In this document: piece after piece, positions 12,601 to 22,353 of the stretch | Layout of the letters: every line of letters starts with the position of its first letter | How positions within the stretch are numbered: the stretch's first letter is position 1 | Assembly (NCBI GenBank): GCA_007844125.1 | Contig: CM017563.1 | Location: 30,060,328-30,124,327, forward strand | DNA length: 64,000 bases | Reading direction: 5' to 3' | From: Sinonovacula constricta | Taxonomy: Eukaryota; Mollusca; Bivalvia; Cardiida; Solecurtidae | Position numbers and translations under genes: made by a program | The notes under the pieces: model-generated | Told to the model about the DNA's origin: nothing | The model's input: only the letters and a program-made list of their open reading frames with translations | The model's database searches: none

Positions 12601-12717
12601 ACCAACTACATGAAGAACCATTCATCAGAGATGTCGGCGATCATGCATGGAGAGGCGACACCCTCCCGTAATGTTAAAAAACAAAATAGAATGATGATGA
12701 GATCTGAAGATTGGTAG
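33..12717 (+). CDS. Gene 1: multi-repeat protein of unknown function, complete, 3 exons, 318 aa
   Basis: Seen: join(33..667, 8682..8843, 12558..12717) gives 957 nt, 318 codons plus TAG. Both introns are phase 2 with good GT-AG sites (G|GTAAGA, CTAG|T; ACC|GTAAGT, TTTCAG|T), and the codons rebuilt across the junctions are GGT and CCT. The ATG at 33 is preceded by an in-frame TAA at 6-8, so it is a plausible start. The product is hydrophilic, with no signal peptide or membrane segment, and is built from a degenerate module, roughly P-(R/K)-(V/I)-x-P/G-E-A-x3-A-x2-N-x-G-T/S-M-x2-I-M-x2-YG. Copies lie near residues 17-43, 54-80, 89-117, 126-153 and 163-186, with weaker ones at 221-244 and 274-297. 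Pro-rich linkers separate them. Inference: a repeat protein that may bind a repetitive partner such as cytoskeleton. I do not recognise the family and assign no function. Reading into either intron meets a stop inside the donor itself, so intron retention would truncate the protein. Confidence 0.82.
846..905 (+). repeat. Dispersed GCAGATCCTGATCAG-type element, copy 1
   Basis: GTGCAGATCCTGATAAGC followed by CTCCAAGAGGGAGCAGG and TCTGCACTTTTTGCTGA. The same core, in either orientation, recurs at 8326, 9009, 11222, 37842, 59950 and 61257. It resembles abundant bivalve repeats containing GATCAGGATCTGCAC (from memory). Confidence 0.5.
1108..1590 (-). mobile_element. MITE-E copy 1 (TTAA-flanked, full length, 483 bp)
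   Basis: Terminal inverted repeats TGGTATCCGACAGTTTG (from 1111) and CAAACTGTCGGATACCA (to 1587) are perfect over 17 bp. TTAA lies immediately outside both ends (1104-1107 and 1591-1594), as in piggyBac-type target duplication. The interior (GGTATTTCC, TAAGAAAACTACGTGAC) matches the other copies in reverse orientation. No transposase is encoded. Confidence 0.8.
2672..2880 (+). mobile_element. SINE-B copy (tRNA-derived, degenerate)
   Basis: Contains a box-B-like GTGGGTTTGAGCCC and downstream body motifs TTCTACCCAGAAG and TAGCTGGATGTTGCC, shared with the copies at 24.6, 38.6 and 59.8 kb. The tRNA 5' part is eroded. Confidence 0.45.
4258..4355 (+). mobile_element. SINE-B 3' fragment
   Basis: CTGTGGTGCACCAGTGGTTC, TACCCAGG and ATGACCATAATTGTGTC match the body and tail of the SINE-B copy at 59757. 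The 5' tRNA-like half is absent. Confidence 0.5.
5221..5968 (+). repeat. 27-bp tandem minisatellite, about 27-28 copies
   Basis: The unit reads CCCTAACTATAAGGCCACAG followed by TCAACCA, 27 bp in phase throughout, with substitutions mainly at CACCC/CTCCC/CACTC and CAGTC/CAGGC. Because 27 is divisible by 3, several frames stay open on both strands (VNHPNYKAT-type peptides on plus, VDCGLIVRV-type on minus). I regard these as periodicity artefacts. The array lies in intron 1 of gene 1. Its right edge degrades into CTTAAGCCCAAG repeats near 5983-6010. Confidence 0.95.
6206..6543 (+). mobile_element. MITE-E copy 2 (338 bp)
   Basis: Begins AGGTGGTATCCGACAGTTTG and ends ACTGTCGGGTACCACCT followed by TTAA. 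The left flank is TAT rather than TTAA. The interior carries GATGACGTGGATGAAC and GGTTTTCTTAGTTTAAAG, shared with the copy at 11934. Confidence 0.75.
6636..6720 (+). mobile_element. SINE-J 3' fragment
   Basis: GAGTACTGGTTCTACCCAGG followed by AAGTGGACAGTCCAGAGGG resembles the 3' part of the element at 11757-11925 (GAGTACCCAGGAAGTGGGCT). The head is absent. Confidence 0.35.
7571..7882 (-). mobile_element. SINE-D copy 1, full length with TSD
   Basis: Reverse orientation: the 3' tail TTTGTTTATTGGGTTTATTG is at the left and the tRNA-like head (TACCAGATCTGG) at the right. It is bounded by a perfect 13-bp direct repeat TCCATCAAGTTGT (7558-7570 and 7883-7895), the hallmark of target-primed reverse transcription. 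Confidence 0.85.
8682..8843 (+). CDS. Gene 1 exon 2 (coding)
   Basis: 162 nt. Acceptor CCATTGCTAG|T, donor ACC|GTAAGT. Codes WDEAPPAVRTRPEAGEISEK and onward to TAETP, containing a sixth, weaker module (EKLKEDVVGNLMRGEV). Phase 2 at both ends, so this exon could be skipped without a frameshift. Confidence 0.82.
9040..9292 (+). mobile_element. SINE-B-like copy with diverged head
   Basis: The head GGTGTAGTGTTAGAGTTGCC and box-B-like TAGGTTCAAGTCC precede a body ending AGCTGGGCGTCGCTATAATG and TCACTGCGATGTA, the tail shared by SINE-B copies. It sits directly beside a GATCAGGATCTACAC element (9009-9030). Confidence 0.5.
9485..9600 (+). repeat. Dispersed repeat K, copy 1
   Basis: Shares TTGTTCAACCCATGCGGCAA and GACAAATGTGGAAATGATTA with 61606-61725 (TTGTTCAACCCACGCAGCAA). 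Family unknown; no tRNA-like head or inverted ends seen. Confidence 0.55.
9665..9936 (+). mobile_element. SINE-C copy 1, full length with TSD
   Basis: tRNA-derived head: box A TAGCTCAGTTGGTAGAG and box B GGTTCAAACCC. The body contains TGGTAGTAGTGGCTTCCCTC, GACTCGTCGGTGTCAGTATA and GGACCGGCCGGGTTCAATCC. It is bounded by a perfect 12-bp direct repeat CAAAGCCAATAT at 9653-9664 and 9937-9948. Not a functional tRNA gene: the acceptor stem does not pair and the body is SINE-like. Confidence 0.9.
10320..10694 (+). mobile_element. MITE-E copy 3, left end eroded
   Basis: The right end CCAAACTGTAAGATACCACT runs into TTAA (10695-10698). The interior ATGTTCATTCTTTCAAGATC and TCACATGGTTTTCTTAA matches the copies at 11934 and 6206. 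The left terminal repeat is not recognisable, so the left boundary is approximate. Confidence 0.5.
11465..11645 (-). mobile_element. SINE-J copy (minus), left arm of an inverted pair
   Basis: Reading the minus strand gives GGTCTTGTGGTTAACACTGC, GATCTGAGGGTTCTAGGTTC (box-B-like) and a tail with GTACTTACTACCGAGTACGC. It lies inverted relative to the element at 11757. Confidence 0.5.
11757..11925 (+). mobile_element. SINE-J copy (plus), right arm of an inverted pair
   Basis: CCATGGTCTTATGCTTAGTG and GATCTGAGGGTTCCAGGTGC, then GCTCATTGCCCC-like and GAGTACCCAGGAAGTGGGCT motifs. The 3' end abuts MITE-E copy 4. Confidence 0.5.
11934..12405 (+). mobile_element. MITE-E copy 4 (472 bp), TTAA on both sides
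   Basis: TTAA at 11930-11933, then GATGGTATCCAACAGTTTGG. The right end CCGATACCACCT is followed by TTAA at 12406-12409. It contains GATGACGTGGATGAACTAAA, as in copy 2. No coding capacity. Confidence 0.8.
12558..12717 (+). CDS. Gene 1 exon 3 (coding, terminal)
   Basis: Acceptor TAATGTTTCAG|T. Codes RPQTSPVRMRPEGMTNYMKN and a last module (SSEMSAIMHGEATPSR), ending with a basic and Met-rich tail (KKQNRMMMRSEDW) and TAG at 12715-12717. Confidence 0.82.
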
Positions 12718-15700
12718 ACCTTTTATCTCAAGATAGACACTCTATCTCTGTGTAGGATATAATCCAGCTTTTCATTGGCTGGAAGTTCATGCTTTTTATT
12801 GTAACCTGGTTTTTAATTGATCAATGTGAATATATTTTTTGTATTTGTATTTATACAAACTGCCACCTGATTGGTTGAGGATATTTCTGTCTTTTTTTTT
12901 TTTGTAAAATGCCATTTGATTGGTGGATTTAAGTTAAAGCATGTTCATAATTTCTTTTTTGATGGAGACTATAAAATATACAATTAGATGCATAATAGAC
13001 CTTATAAGAGGTAAAGAAAGTTATAAAACTGTACCATAGACATTTTGTATTCACTTAATTATGAATAACATTCATTCATTAAAAACATAAGTTTTTTCAG
13101 CAGTTTGCTGATGTATCTCCCCATTTCTGCCACTGCTTTCAAAGTCCTGTTCTACCAAAAGGAATTGCAAACATCATTGTTTTGTTCTTGCACAGCAAAT
13201 AAAAGTGCCATGCCAAATTGAATTTTTCCTGTTACAAAAAGCAGCCATGATGCTTGGCTGTCCTTTCAGCAAATATTAGCCAGTATGTATTGATCAGTTT
13301 GTTTACTCTCAATTGATCTTTTGCATCACTTTGTTTTAAGGTATTGTTTCCTGCTGTTTTCTCATTTGAATGTTATAATTATTTGTGTACATTGTATTGA
13401 TATTTTTAGCAATTCCGGACCAAATCTATTTGTATTTGCTATGTTTCTTCTCGCTTGTAATTTTACATGAAACGATTACTGCTATTTTAGTGGTATTTAA
13501 ATTTTGGTCTTATTTAGCTTTGATCTTATTTTTACATCTGCAACCCTTTACTAAGAAAAATAATGAACCTAACTATTTATCACATAAACCCACCACAAAC
13601 TTTAGATGTCTCATAACGAAAGAGGAGTGTATAAATCCTCATAGCTGCAATGTGTTCACACAATGCTCTTTGGTGATATTATCTTATAACAATGTAGCCT
13701 GGCTTTTTTTCTTTGCTATTTTGAAATTTATGAAGAGTAGCTGTAAAGCAGGTTTGGTTCTAATGATATATGAATATTGTTATTGAAGTTAGATAAGATT
13801 TTTGAAGAAGAATAAATGAAGCTATTAATAGATATTTTGATTGTTTTTTATTTGCATTGTGATTGGTCAGAATTTTGCAGTTGTATTACACATTGCCTTC
13901 CTTTGTGACTTAGCTCGACAAGCCCTGCCTACAGTTGTGAAAGATTCTTGCTGTTGATTATCATACTAAAATTGATGATAGCACTGCAAGCATTGTGGTT
14001 TGCACTGCTTTTGAAAATTGCTGTTTTTTCGCAAAGCAAATTCAAAACATGACCAAATCACAAAGTCACATTTTAGATACTGACTGATGTTGGAAATAAA
14101 CCTTCATACATAAGTGTTGTTTCAGCTGACCTGACTCGTCGCAGATTTTAACTTTCAATGTAGTGGCCATTATGTAGAAGGTTAGGCATCATAAAGAAGT
14201 TGGTTGACCCATAAATCAGTTTACAGCAAGAGTGTAGGTCGCAAATCTCTCTATGCTGGTTATGTCAAATGTACCATGTTTAATATACTGGGTGTTGATA
14301 TTGTTGTGATCTAACGGTCCATTACTAAACGTGTCTTTCAACATGACATGCAATTTTCAATAAGTTAATATCTTGTGCATTGAGTTTATATAGGCTTAAC
14401 ATAAAAATGTGCTTACATTTAATCTTTTTTGCATTGGCCTATTTTTGCATTTGACTATTGTTTCATATTAAAATCATACAAAATATATTAGTCATATTTA
14501 AAACTGTGTCAGACATTTACCAATTAGTAGGATAGCTTTCACTGTCAAGATGTAACTAGGTTTTCACATCTTGTACTTTGAATAAAAAAACAAACATAAA
14601 TCAACATTCAGTACATGGTGGTTAGACTATGAGGATTATGTGCTGCCAGGCTACTTTTGATCCACAGGGCAGTCTTCATAAGAGTTGTCTGATACTTTGG
14701 CTTTTCTCTATGGCTGGCTGAGGCACATGGCTGAGAAATCAACAATAGTTGTGCATCAGCTACATGTGAACTTTTTCAGAGGCCAAATGGGGAGATTTGT
14801 TAATTTCTCATAAAGAATGAAGTTATGTTTCTAAGTTGGGAGATTTCTGAAAATATGTAAAACACACATCATTTTCAAATATTTTTTCCTCCAAAGTGGG
14901 AGAGTTCACATGTATGCAGCTAATTGTTATATATAGGTTTGGTATGATTGAATGTCAAGTGTACAAGCCTCAGACTATTGCACATTATTTATATTTATCT
15001 GTAACAACCTGAGAAATGGAATATAATAAAGGTTGTCAGGAGGCAGATATCGTTGTGTTTTTTTAACTGCGAAGTGTTCTAGCTGCCAAACAATGTCTGT
15101 TTGTTTTTTACTTTTTGTAGTTATTGTAAGCTTTTATTAAAAGATCTGATTATAATATTAAAGTTATTAAATAAGCTTATTTAGAACATGGTCTGTTTTT
15201 TTTTTCAACTTCTCATTTTGTTTGTTTTTGTTTGCCACATATCATTTGTTGTTTTTATGTTAGATAGAAAAAATTACACTTACTTAGTACTTGAATTTAG
15301 TTGTTCACTTGTTGAATGCATTTTTCATTAGTCTTTTGTTGAAATCTTTTTGCTAGCAATGTTTTATTTTGTGTTCCTTTAAGACTTTTTTTTTAAATTT
15401 TAAGAAATGTTTGTAAGCTGTGATAGAATGACTAGCTGTTTAATTTGTAAATGTTTTTTTGCCTCATAAATAGACATATGTAATATGTGAAATAAGATCA
15501 CTGCATAAATTGCGAGAATTTTGTGTTACATGTAAACATTGTAATTACAGTGTACTGAACAGACCTTATATAATCATGACAGTGGAGCTACACACTTGTG
15601 GAGATAGTTATACACTTTCCATCTGCCTGCCATGGAAAAAAAGAATAATGGGCCACCTTTTGTATAAAATCTATTTTAGCTTACATTGGTCTGAGACTAT

Positions 15701-18050
15701 ACAAATCTGATTGGAGAAAATTCAAATTCATTTTAAGATCTAACCAATCAGATGCTTGAGATGTATCTCATTCTTAAGCTGTGTTTAGCTGACTTGTAAT
15801 GTTGGTGGTCCTTAAAATCCATCCAGGGTATGTGTTAACTAATAATAAAAACAATTGCCATAGTGATCATACCATTTATTGTGTTAACCCCACTAACATA
15901 TATTAACCAGTATAAACATTTTAAGTCTGTTTGCTCAATTGCAGTCTTCCAATCTCATTAAAAGTCCTGTCAGAAGTTATTTTTCGATTAACTCCTAAAT
16001 TTGTTGTTCTTTTTAATATTAACTGGCAATAGAACAATTATATTGTTATTTTCCTTTTTTGGTCTAAATTAATGAAGATCTGCAAATATCAGGTTGTGTT
16101 TCTTTGGTATAAATTGTGACTTTTAAACTTCACCTGTCGGGAGTACCAGTTGCTAGCGTGTTTAAACATGATACCAAATAGAATCGTATAAATGTTGTAA
16201 TGCAAATTAAAGATCAACTTTTATTAACAAACTGATACTTATAATTAAATATCTGAGTAAAAAATGTTTCCATAAAAATGGTACTTTACATTTTTATGAA
16301 TGTACATTTTTCTAGTATTATCTTTTTCTTTTATTTTATGTTAACACTACAATATTAAATCACTCTTACAACTATGGGTATGTCAAACTGATGGCTGATA
16401 ACATACATATGCGTAACTTAGAAGCAATTACAGAAGTGGCCTATTTCTGACATTCATTTTATGTTGTACTTGTTACAGGAACAGTTTGAAAGTTAGATTT
16501 TTTTTGGACTGCTATAACAATGCCCTTTTACACAGATATTTTAACCTTCCCTTCATATAAAATGGCCTACTGCTTTTTGTGATGTCAATTTTTGACAATG
16601 TCAACATTTTTACATATGTGAATGTGGCTGTGTTGCCACTGCTCTTGTCTATATTGTGTGTATGTACATTGTATATTATGTTGATTCAGCCTTGGATGTA
16701 TACAGTTTAACATTGATTTGTACTACTACTTTGGAGTCTAAAGAAATAGAGTTTAAAGAAAAATGTTCAGAAGCTTTTAGTAGAAGAGATGTCGATAAAG
16801 GATTTGATAAATTTGTTTGTATAGACGACACTGGGTAACATTAAAATAACAAAGATAAAGTAAGCTATTATCATTTATCTAGAACACAGTGGTAGTACAT
16901 TTCATTTTTTATAAAGTTGTGTTGTTGGTGCGTTTTTTTTCTCAGAAATGTGTTATGTGGTGTTGCTGTATTGTTTTTAAAATAATTAGGTATGCAAATT
17001 TATTACCCAAACCATAACCTTTTACATTTTAACGTGAGTTGTGTAAAAACCTCATGATTTATAACATTTTAACTTGAGTTGTGTACATCTTTGTTTTTAC
17101 ATTGATATATAATATATTTTGTACTTTGTTACTTTCACATCGTTTTGTTTCAAGGTGCTTAATGGTTAGTTAAAATTAGTCACGATCATGATATTAGTCC
17201 GTGTAAATACACACCTACCAAACCAAAATAGTAATTTCATTTGCTTATACCATACAGACAATATAAATTACCTTTGTCTGCATGAGGTAAAAGCCTTGTG
17301 TATTTGTATGTTTTTGCAATGTTTGATTTTAGATCAAAAAGGAATTATGTTTAATAATTGTATAACATTAAAAATAATATTCTGTAAAGCTTAAACACAT
17401 TGATATTGCAAATTTTCTTGATCTTTTTGCAAGTTAACAGACTTGAAAGGAACATCCTACTTTTTAAAGGATTGTTGTAAGGTTTACTGACACACATATA
17501 AGATTTTGCATGGAAAATGTATTTACAGCATTATAATTAATTAATAATCTTATAAATATGATATATAGTAAATGTATTTAAAAATCTTTACTCATTTTGA
17601 AAACCTTTTGTCAGTAAAGAAACATGTGACAAATGATATTAAGTTTATAGAATAGGAAGAAAAAGTTTTATCGGTAATGGTGAATGCAGAGAAAGTGTGT
17701 TTAAAGCAAAGAAAAAAGTATATTGTAAACAAGAAAGATTTGCACATAAATACACAAACTGACAAAACTTTTTCTGTATATAATTATAATATGGACATAT
17801 TTCACTTTTGAAAGTGAACATTCCTATTGCTTTCCATGTCCAATAAGATTGTCTTCAAATATTGCTTGAGTATTTGGCTTGTCACTTTTATCAAAGAATA
17901 AATGTTTAAAGGAATATTGTGTTGAACATTTTTGTTATCTCCTAGTGCTGTGGTACCATAAAGTGTCATAAGAAAACAAAATATTTTTGAAAGCAAATTA
18001 AGAAACTTTCTTTATAAAACACGTTGTAAGGCTTCAGAACAATTTTTTTG
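12718..18050 (+). other. Gene 1 3' UTR and downstream T-rich sequence
   Basis: No second gene is supported here. Candidate poly(A) signals AATAAA lie at 13198, 13811, 14581 and 15025; I cannot tell which is used. The stretch is T-rich on the plus strand and nearly free of the SINEs and MITEs that crowd the introns, which fits long transcribed 3' sequence. The 133-codon frame at 13385-13786 has ordinary background composition and no recognisable domain. A perfect 10-bp inverted repeat, ATCTGATTGG/CCAATCAGAT, is at 15705-15753. Confidence 0.4.
15705..15753. repeat. Short inverted repeat with CCAAT arms
   Basis: ATCTGATTGG at 15705-15714 pairs perfectly with CCAATCAGAT at 15744-15753 around a 29-nt loop. 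A related pair with one mismatch (ATTTGATTGG ... CCAATCAGAT) lies near 7496-7544, and the flanks after the right arm (GATGC) are shared, so these are two copies of one small element. Confidence 0.6.
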
Positions 18051-18061
18051 TGTACAGAACT

Positions 18062-18358
18062 TGTTTGTTGGGTTTATCGTCCAACAGTCCCAACAGTATT
18101 TCACTTATCTGAGACAGTGTCCACTTGCAGGAGATATATGCTGCCTTCACTGCGTATAGCCTGACATGAATACCTGGCATGATACCACACCCAGTCACAT
18201 TATCCTAACACCGGGCCAACCAGTCGTGGAACTACCCTTATATTTGCTTAAGCGTTAACAAGGGAGCCATATCACTACCATTTTCAATGATATTGGTATG
18301 TCAGAGCACGGGATCGAACCCTAGGCCTCCTGGAGCAGACGCTATCAGGTCCCGTTTA
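18062..18358 (-). mobile_element. SINE-D copy 2, internal deletion in head
   Basis: Left end TGTTTGTTGGGTTTATCGTC, body ACACCCAGTCACATTATCCT and CTACCCTTATATTTGCTTAA, box-B complement GGATCGAACCC. About 15 bp of the box-A region are missing before CAGGTCCCG. A 9-bp direct repeat TACAGAACT flanks it (18053-18061, 18359-18367). Confidence 0.8.
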
Positions 18359-18509
18359 TACAGAACTGTTATATGTAGAACTATCATAGCATGAGATAAT
18401 GCTATAAATATATATCCCTGTTCCTGACAATATAAATTGCCAGCCAGTAAACTTAATACAATAATTATGTTGATTCCACTTTTTCATTCCTGCAGCAATT
18501 AATTACATG

Positions 18510-21508
18510 TATTTAGATCACTCCTGCAGTACCTACAAATCCACAACATATCTACCTTCATCTGTTCAGTGGATTACTTTTGCAGTGCCTACAAATCAAC
18601 AACATGCCTACCTTCATCTTTCAAATGGATCACTCTTGCAGTGCCTACAAATCCACAACATGCCTGCCTTTATATGTTCTATGGATCACTCCTGCAGTGC
18701 CTACAAATCCACAACATGCCTACCTTCATCTAGTTAATGGAACACTCTTGCAGTGCCTACACAATCATTCACAACATGGCTACCTTCATCTTATCCATGG
18801 ATCACTCTTGCAGTGCCTACAAATCCACAACATGGCTACCTTTATCTTATCCATAGATCACTCTTGCAGTGCCTACAAATCGACAACATGCCTACCTTCA
18901 TCTTATCCATGGATCACCCCTACAGTGCCTTCAAATCCACAACATGGCTACCTTCATCTTATCCATAGATCACTCTTGCAGTGCCTACAAATCGACAACA
19001 TGCCTACCTTCATCTTATCCATTGATCACTCTTGCAGTGCCTACTAATCCACAACATGCCTACCTTGAATTGTTCAATGGATCACACTTGCAGTGCCTAC
19101 AAATCCACAACATGCCTACCTTCATCTTATCCATGGATCACTCTTGCAGTACCTACAAATCTACAACACGCCTACTTTCATCTTATCCATGGATCACTCC
19201 TGCAGTGCCTACAAATCCACATGTCTAACTTCACCTTATCCATGGATCACTCTTGCAGTGCCTACAAATCCACAACATGTCTACCTTCAAATTACCCATG
19301 GATCACTCTTGCAGTGCCTACAAATCTACAACATGCCTACCTTCACCTTATCCATGGATCACTCTTGCAGTGCCTACAAATCCACAACATGTCTACCTTC
19401 AACTTACCCATGGATCACTCCTGCAGTGCCTACAAATCCACAACATGCCTACCTTGAACTGTTCAATGGATCACTCTTGCAGTGCCTACAAATCCACAAC
19501 ATGCCTACCGTGAACTGTTCAATGGATCACTCTTGCAGTGCCTACAAATCTACAAAATGCCTACCTTGAACTGTTCAATGGATCACTCTTGCAGTGCCTA
19601 CAAATCCACAACATGCCTACCTTCATTTTATCCATGGATCACTCTTGCAGTGCCTACAAATCCACAACATGCCTACCTTTATCTTATCCATGGATCACTC
19701 TTGCAGTGCATACAAATCTACAACATGCCTACCTTCATCTTATCCATTGATCACTCCTGCAGTGCCTACAAATCCACAACATGCCTACTTTTATCTTATC
19801 CATTGATCACTCCTGCAGTGCCTACAAATCCACAACATGCCTACCTTTATCTTATCCATGGATCACTCCTGCAGTGCCTACAAATCCACAACATGCCTAC
19901 CTTTATCTTATCCATGGATCACTCCTGCAGTGCCTACAAATCCACAACATGCCTACCTTGAACTGTTCAATGGATCACTCTTGCAGTGCCTACAAATCCA
20001 CAACATGCCTACCTTGAACTGCTCAATGGATCACTCTTGCAGTGCCTACAAATCCACAACATGCCTACCTTGAACTGTTCAATGGATCACTCTTGCAGTG
20101 CCTACAAATCCACAACATGCCTACCTTGAACTGTTCAATGGATCACTCTTGCAGTGCCTACAAATCCACAACATGCCTACCTTTATCTTATCCATGGATC
20201 ACTCTTGCAGTGCCTACAAATCCACAACATGCCTACCTTTATCTTATCCATGGATCACTCCTGCAGTGCCTACAAATCCACAACATGCCTACCTTTATCT
20301 TATCCATGGATCACTCCTGCAGTGCCTACAAATCCACAACATGCCTACCTTTATCTTATCCATGGGTCACTCCTGCTGTGCTTACAAATCGACAACATGC
20401 CTACCTTTATCTTATCCATGGATCACTCCTGCTGTGCTTACAAATCCACAACATGCCTACCTTTATCTTATCCATGGATCACTCCTGCAGTGCCTACAAA
20501 TCCACAACATGCCTACCTTTATCTTATCCATGGATCACTCCTGCAGTGCCTACAAATCCACAACATGCCTACCTTTATCTTATCCATGGATCACTCCTGC
20601 AGTGCCTACAAATCCACAACATGCCTACCTTTATCTTATCCATGGATCACTCCTGCTGTGCTTACAAATCCACAACATGCCTACCTTTATCTTATCCATG
20701 GATCACTCCTGCTGTGCTTACAAATCCACAACATGCCTACCTTTATCTTATCCATGGATCACTCCTGCAGTGCCTACAAATCCACAACATGCCTACCTTT
20801 ATCTTATCCATGGATCACTCCTGCAGTGTCTACAAATCCACAACATGCCTACCTTCATCTTATCCATGGATCACTCCTGCTGTGCTTACAAATCCACAAC
20901 ATGCCTACCTTTATCTTATCCATGGATCACTCCTGCTGTGCTTACAATTCCACAACATGCCTACCTTTATCTTATCCATTGATCACTCCTGCTGTGCCTA
21001 CAAATCCACAGCATGCCTACCTTTATCTTATCCATGGATCACTCCTGCTGTGCTTACAAATCCACAACATGCCTACCTTTATCTTAACCATGGATCACTC
21101 CTGCTGTGCTTACAAATCCACAACATGCCTACCTTTATCTTATCCATGGATCACTCCTGCAGTGCCTACAAATCCACAACATGCCTACCTTCATCTTATC
21201 CATGGATCAATCCTGCTGTGCCTACAAATCCACAACATGCCTACCTTTATCTTATCCATGGATCACTCCTGCTGTGCTTACAAATCCTCAACATGCCTAC
21301 CTTTATCTTAACCATGGATCACTCCTGCTGTGCTTACAAATCCACAACATGCCTACCTTTATCTTATCCATGGATCACTCCTGCAGTGCCTACAAATCCA
21401 CAACATGCCTACCTTCATCTTATCCATGGATCACTCCTGCTGTGCTTACAAATCCACAACATGCCTACCTTTATCTTATCCATGGATCACTCCTGCTGTG
21501 CTTACAAA
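18510..21508 (+). repeat. 56-bp satellite array, about 53 copies
   Basis: The unit contains ATCACTCCTGCAGTGCCTAC, AAATCCACAACATGCCTACC, TTTATCTTATCCATGG. Periodicity of 56 is exact in the interior. Two tail variants occur (TTATCCATGGAT versus GAACTGTTCAATGGAT), and two centre variants (CTGCAGTGCCTAC versus CTGCTGTGCTTAC). The first units are most diverged; those after about 20.1 kb are nearly uniform. Since 3 x 56 = 168, frames remain open for hundreds of codons (508 codons at 20042-21568) with a 56-residue period. I treat this as a by-product and not as a gene. Confidence 0.95.
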
Positions 21509-21529
21509 GTAGTATACTCTCATTGTTTT

Positions 21530-22060
21530 GACATAAGCTTCTTCCCAGCTAGGTATAAGAGCTTGTGACATAAATATTTATTGCTTTATTAAGAGGAAAG
21601 TTTATTTCTCTGTCTGCATCCTGATAATCCGTTATCTGCATTTCTTATACAGAATGTGTATATTCTAAAGAACTTCCTACTTTGAAGAAGGTTATAGCTT
21701 TGGATAACACAACATAATGAATGAACAATAGAACTGACTGTATTAAATATTTTTGAGTAATACATAAAGTATAATTTTCCTTCATTGTGTTGTGTATATT
21801 GGGTTTGTCTATAAGTGGACATGAAGGTATTGTATAAGCCACATGGTCTTTCATAGTCTCTGTTAATATTAATAAGCAATCACCTTATATGATATATATA
21901 TATATATATGTTTTCGTATAAAGTTGTAGCTAAATAGTAAAATGTTGTAATTACCTGTATAAGGTGTTTTGTAAAAGCTGCCACATTGACTTGTTTTTGG
22001 ATGGTTTGATATGTATTATTTGTACTGACAGACCGATAGGCCTTTTGTAATGAATAAAGT
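21530..22060. other. Intergenic AT-rich spacer
   Basis: Unique AT-rich sequence with a (TA)n run near 21893-21910. No gene, RNA or mobile element recognised. Confidence 0.5.
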
Positions 22061-22074
22061 ATCTATCATAAGGA

Positions 22075-22353
22075 TTGGGATGGGATTAGCTGGCATTTTT
22101 GCCGATACTGCGCAGCGACATTTCTATCATTATAGCACAGGGGGACTTATGAGGTGCCCAGGGACTGAACCCGGCTGGTCCATTATACTGACACCGACGA
22201 GTCGGGCGTAATGCTGTCCCCTTAGCCCCGAGCGTTAGGAGGGAAGCCACTACTACCAACTTTAAAGTCTTTGGTTTGACCCGGCCGGGGTTCGAACCCA
22301 CGACCTCCCGATCCGCAAGCTGACGCTCTACCACCTGAGCTATTGTGGTCGGT
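22075..22353 (-). mobile_element. SINE-C copy 2, full length with TSD
   Basis: On the minus strand: ACCACAATAGCTCAGGTGGT, box B GGGTTCGAACCCC, then CTTCCCTCCTAACGCTCGGG and GACTCGTCGGTGTCAGTATA. It is flanked by a perfect 13-bp direct repeat TCTATCATAAGGA (22062-22074, 22354-22366). Less diverged from a tRNA head than copy 1. Confidence 0.9.

Noticed and set aside
13385..13786. 133-codon open frame after gene 1
   Set aside because: Hydrophobic and AT-driven composition, no recognisable domain, not flanked by convincing splice sites or conserved motifs.
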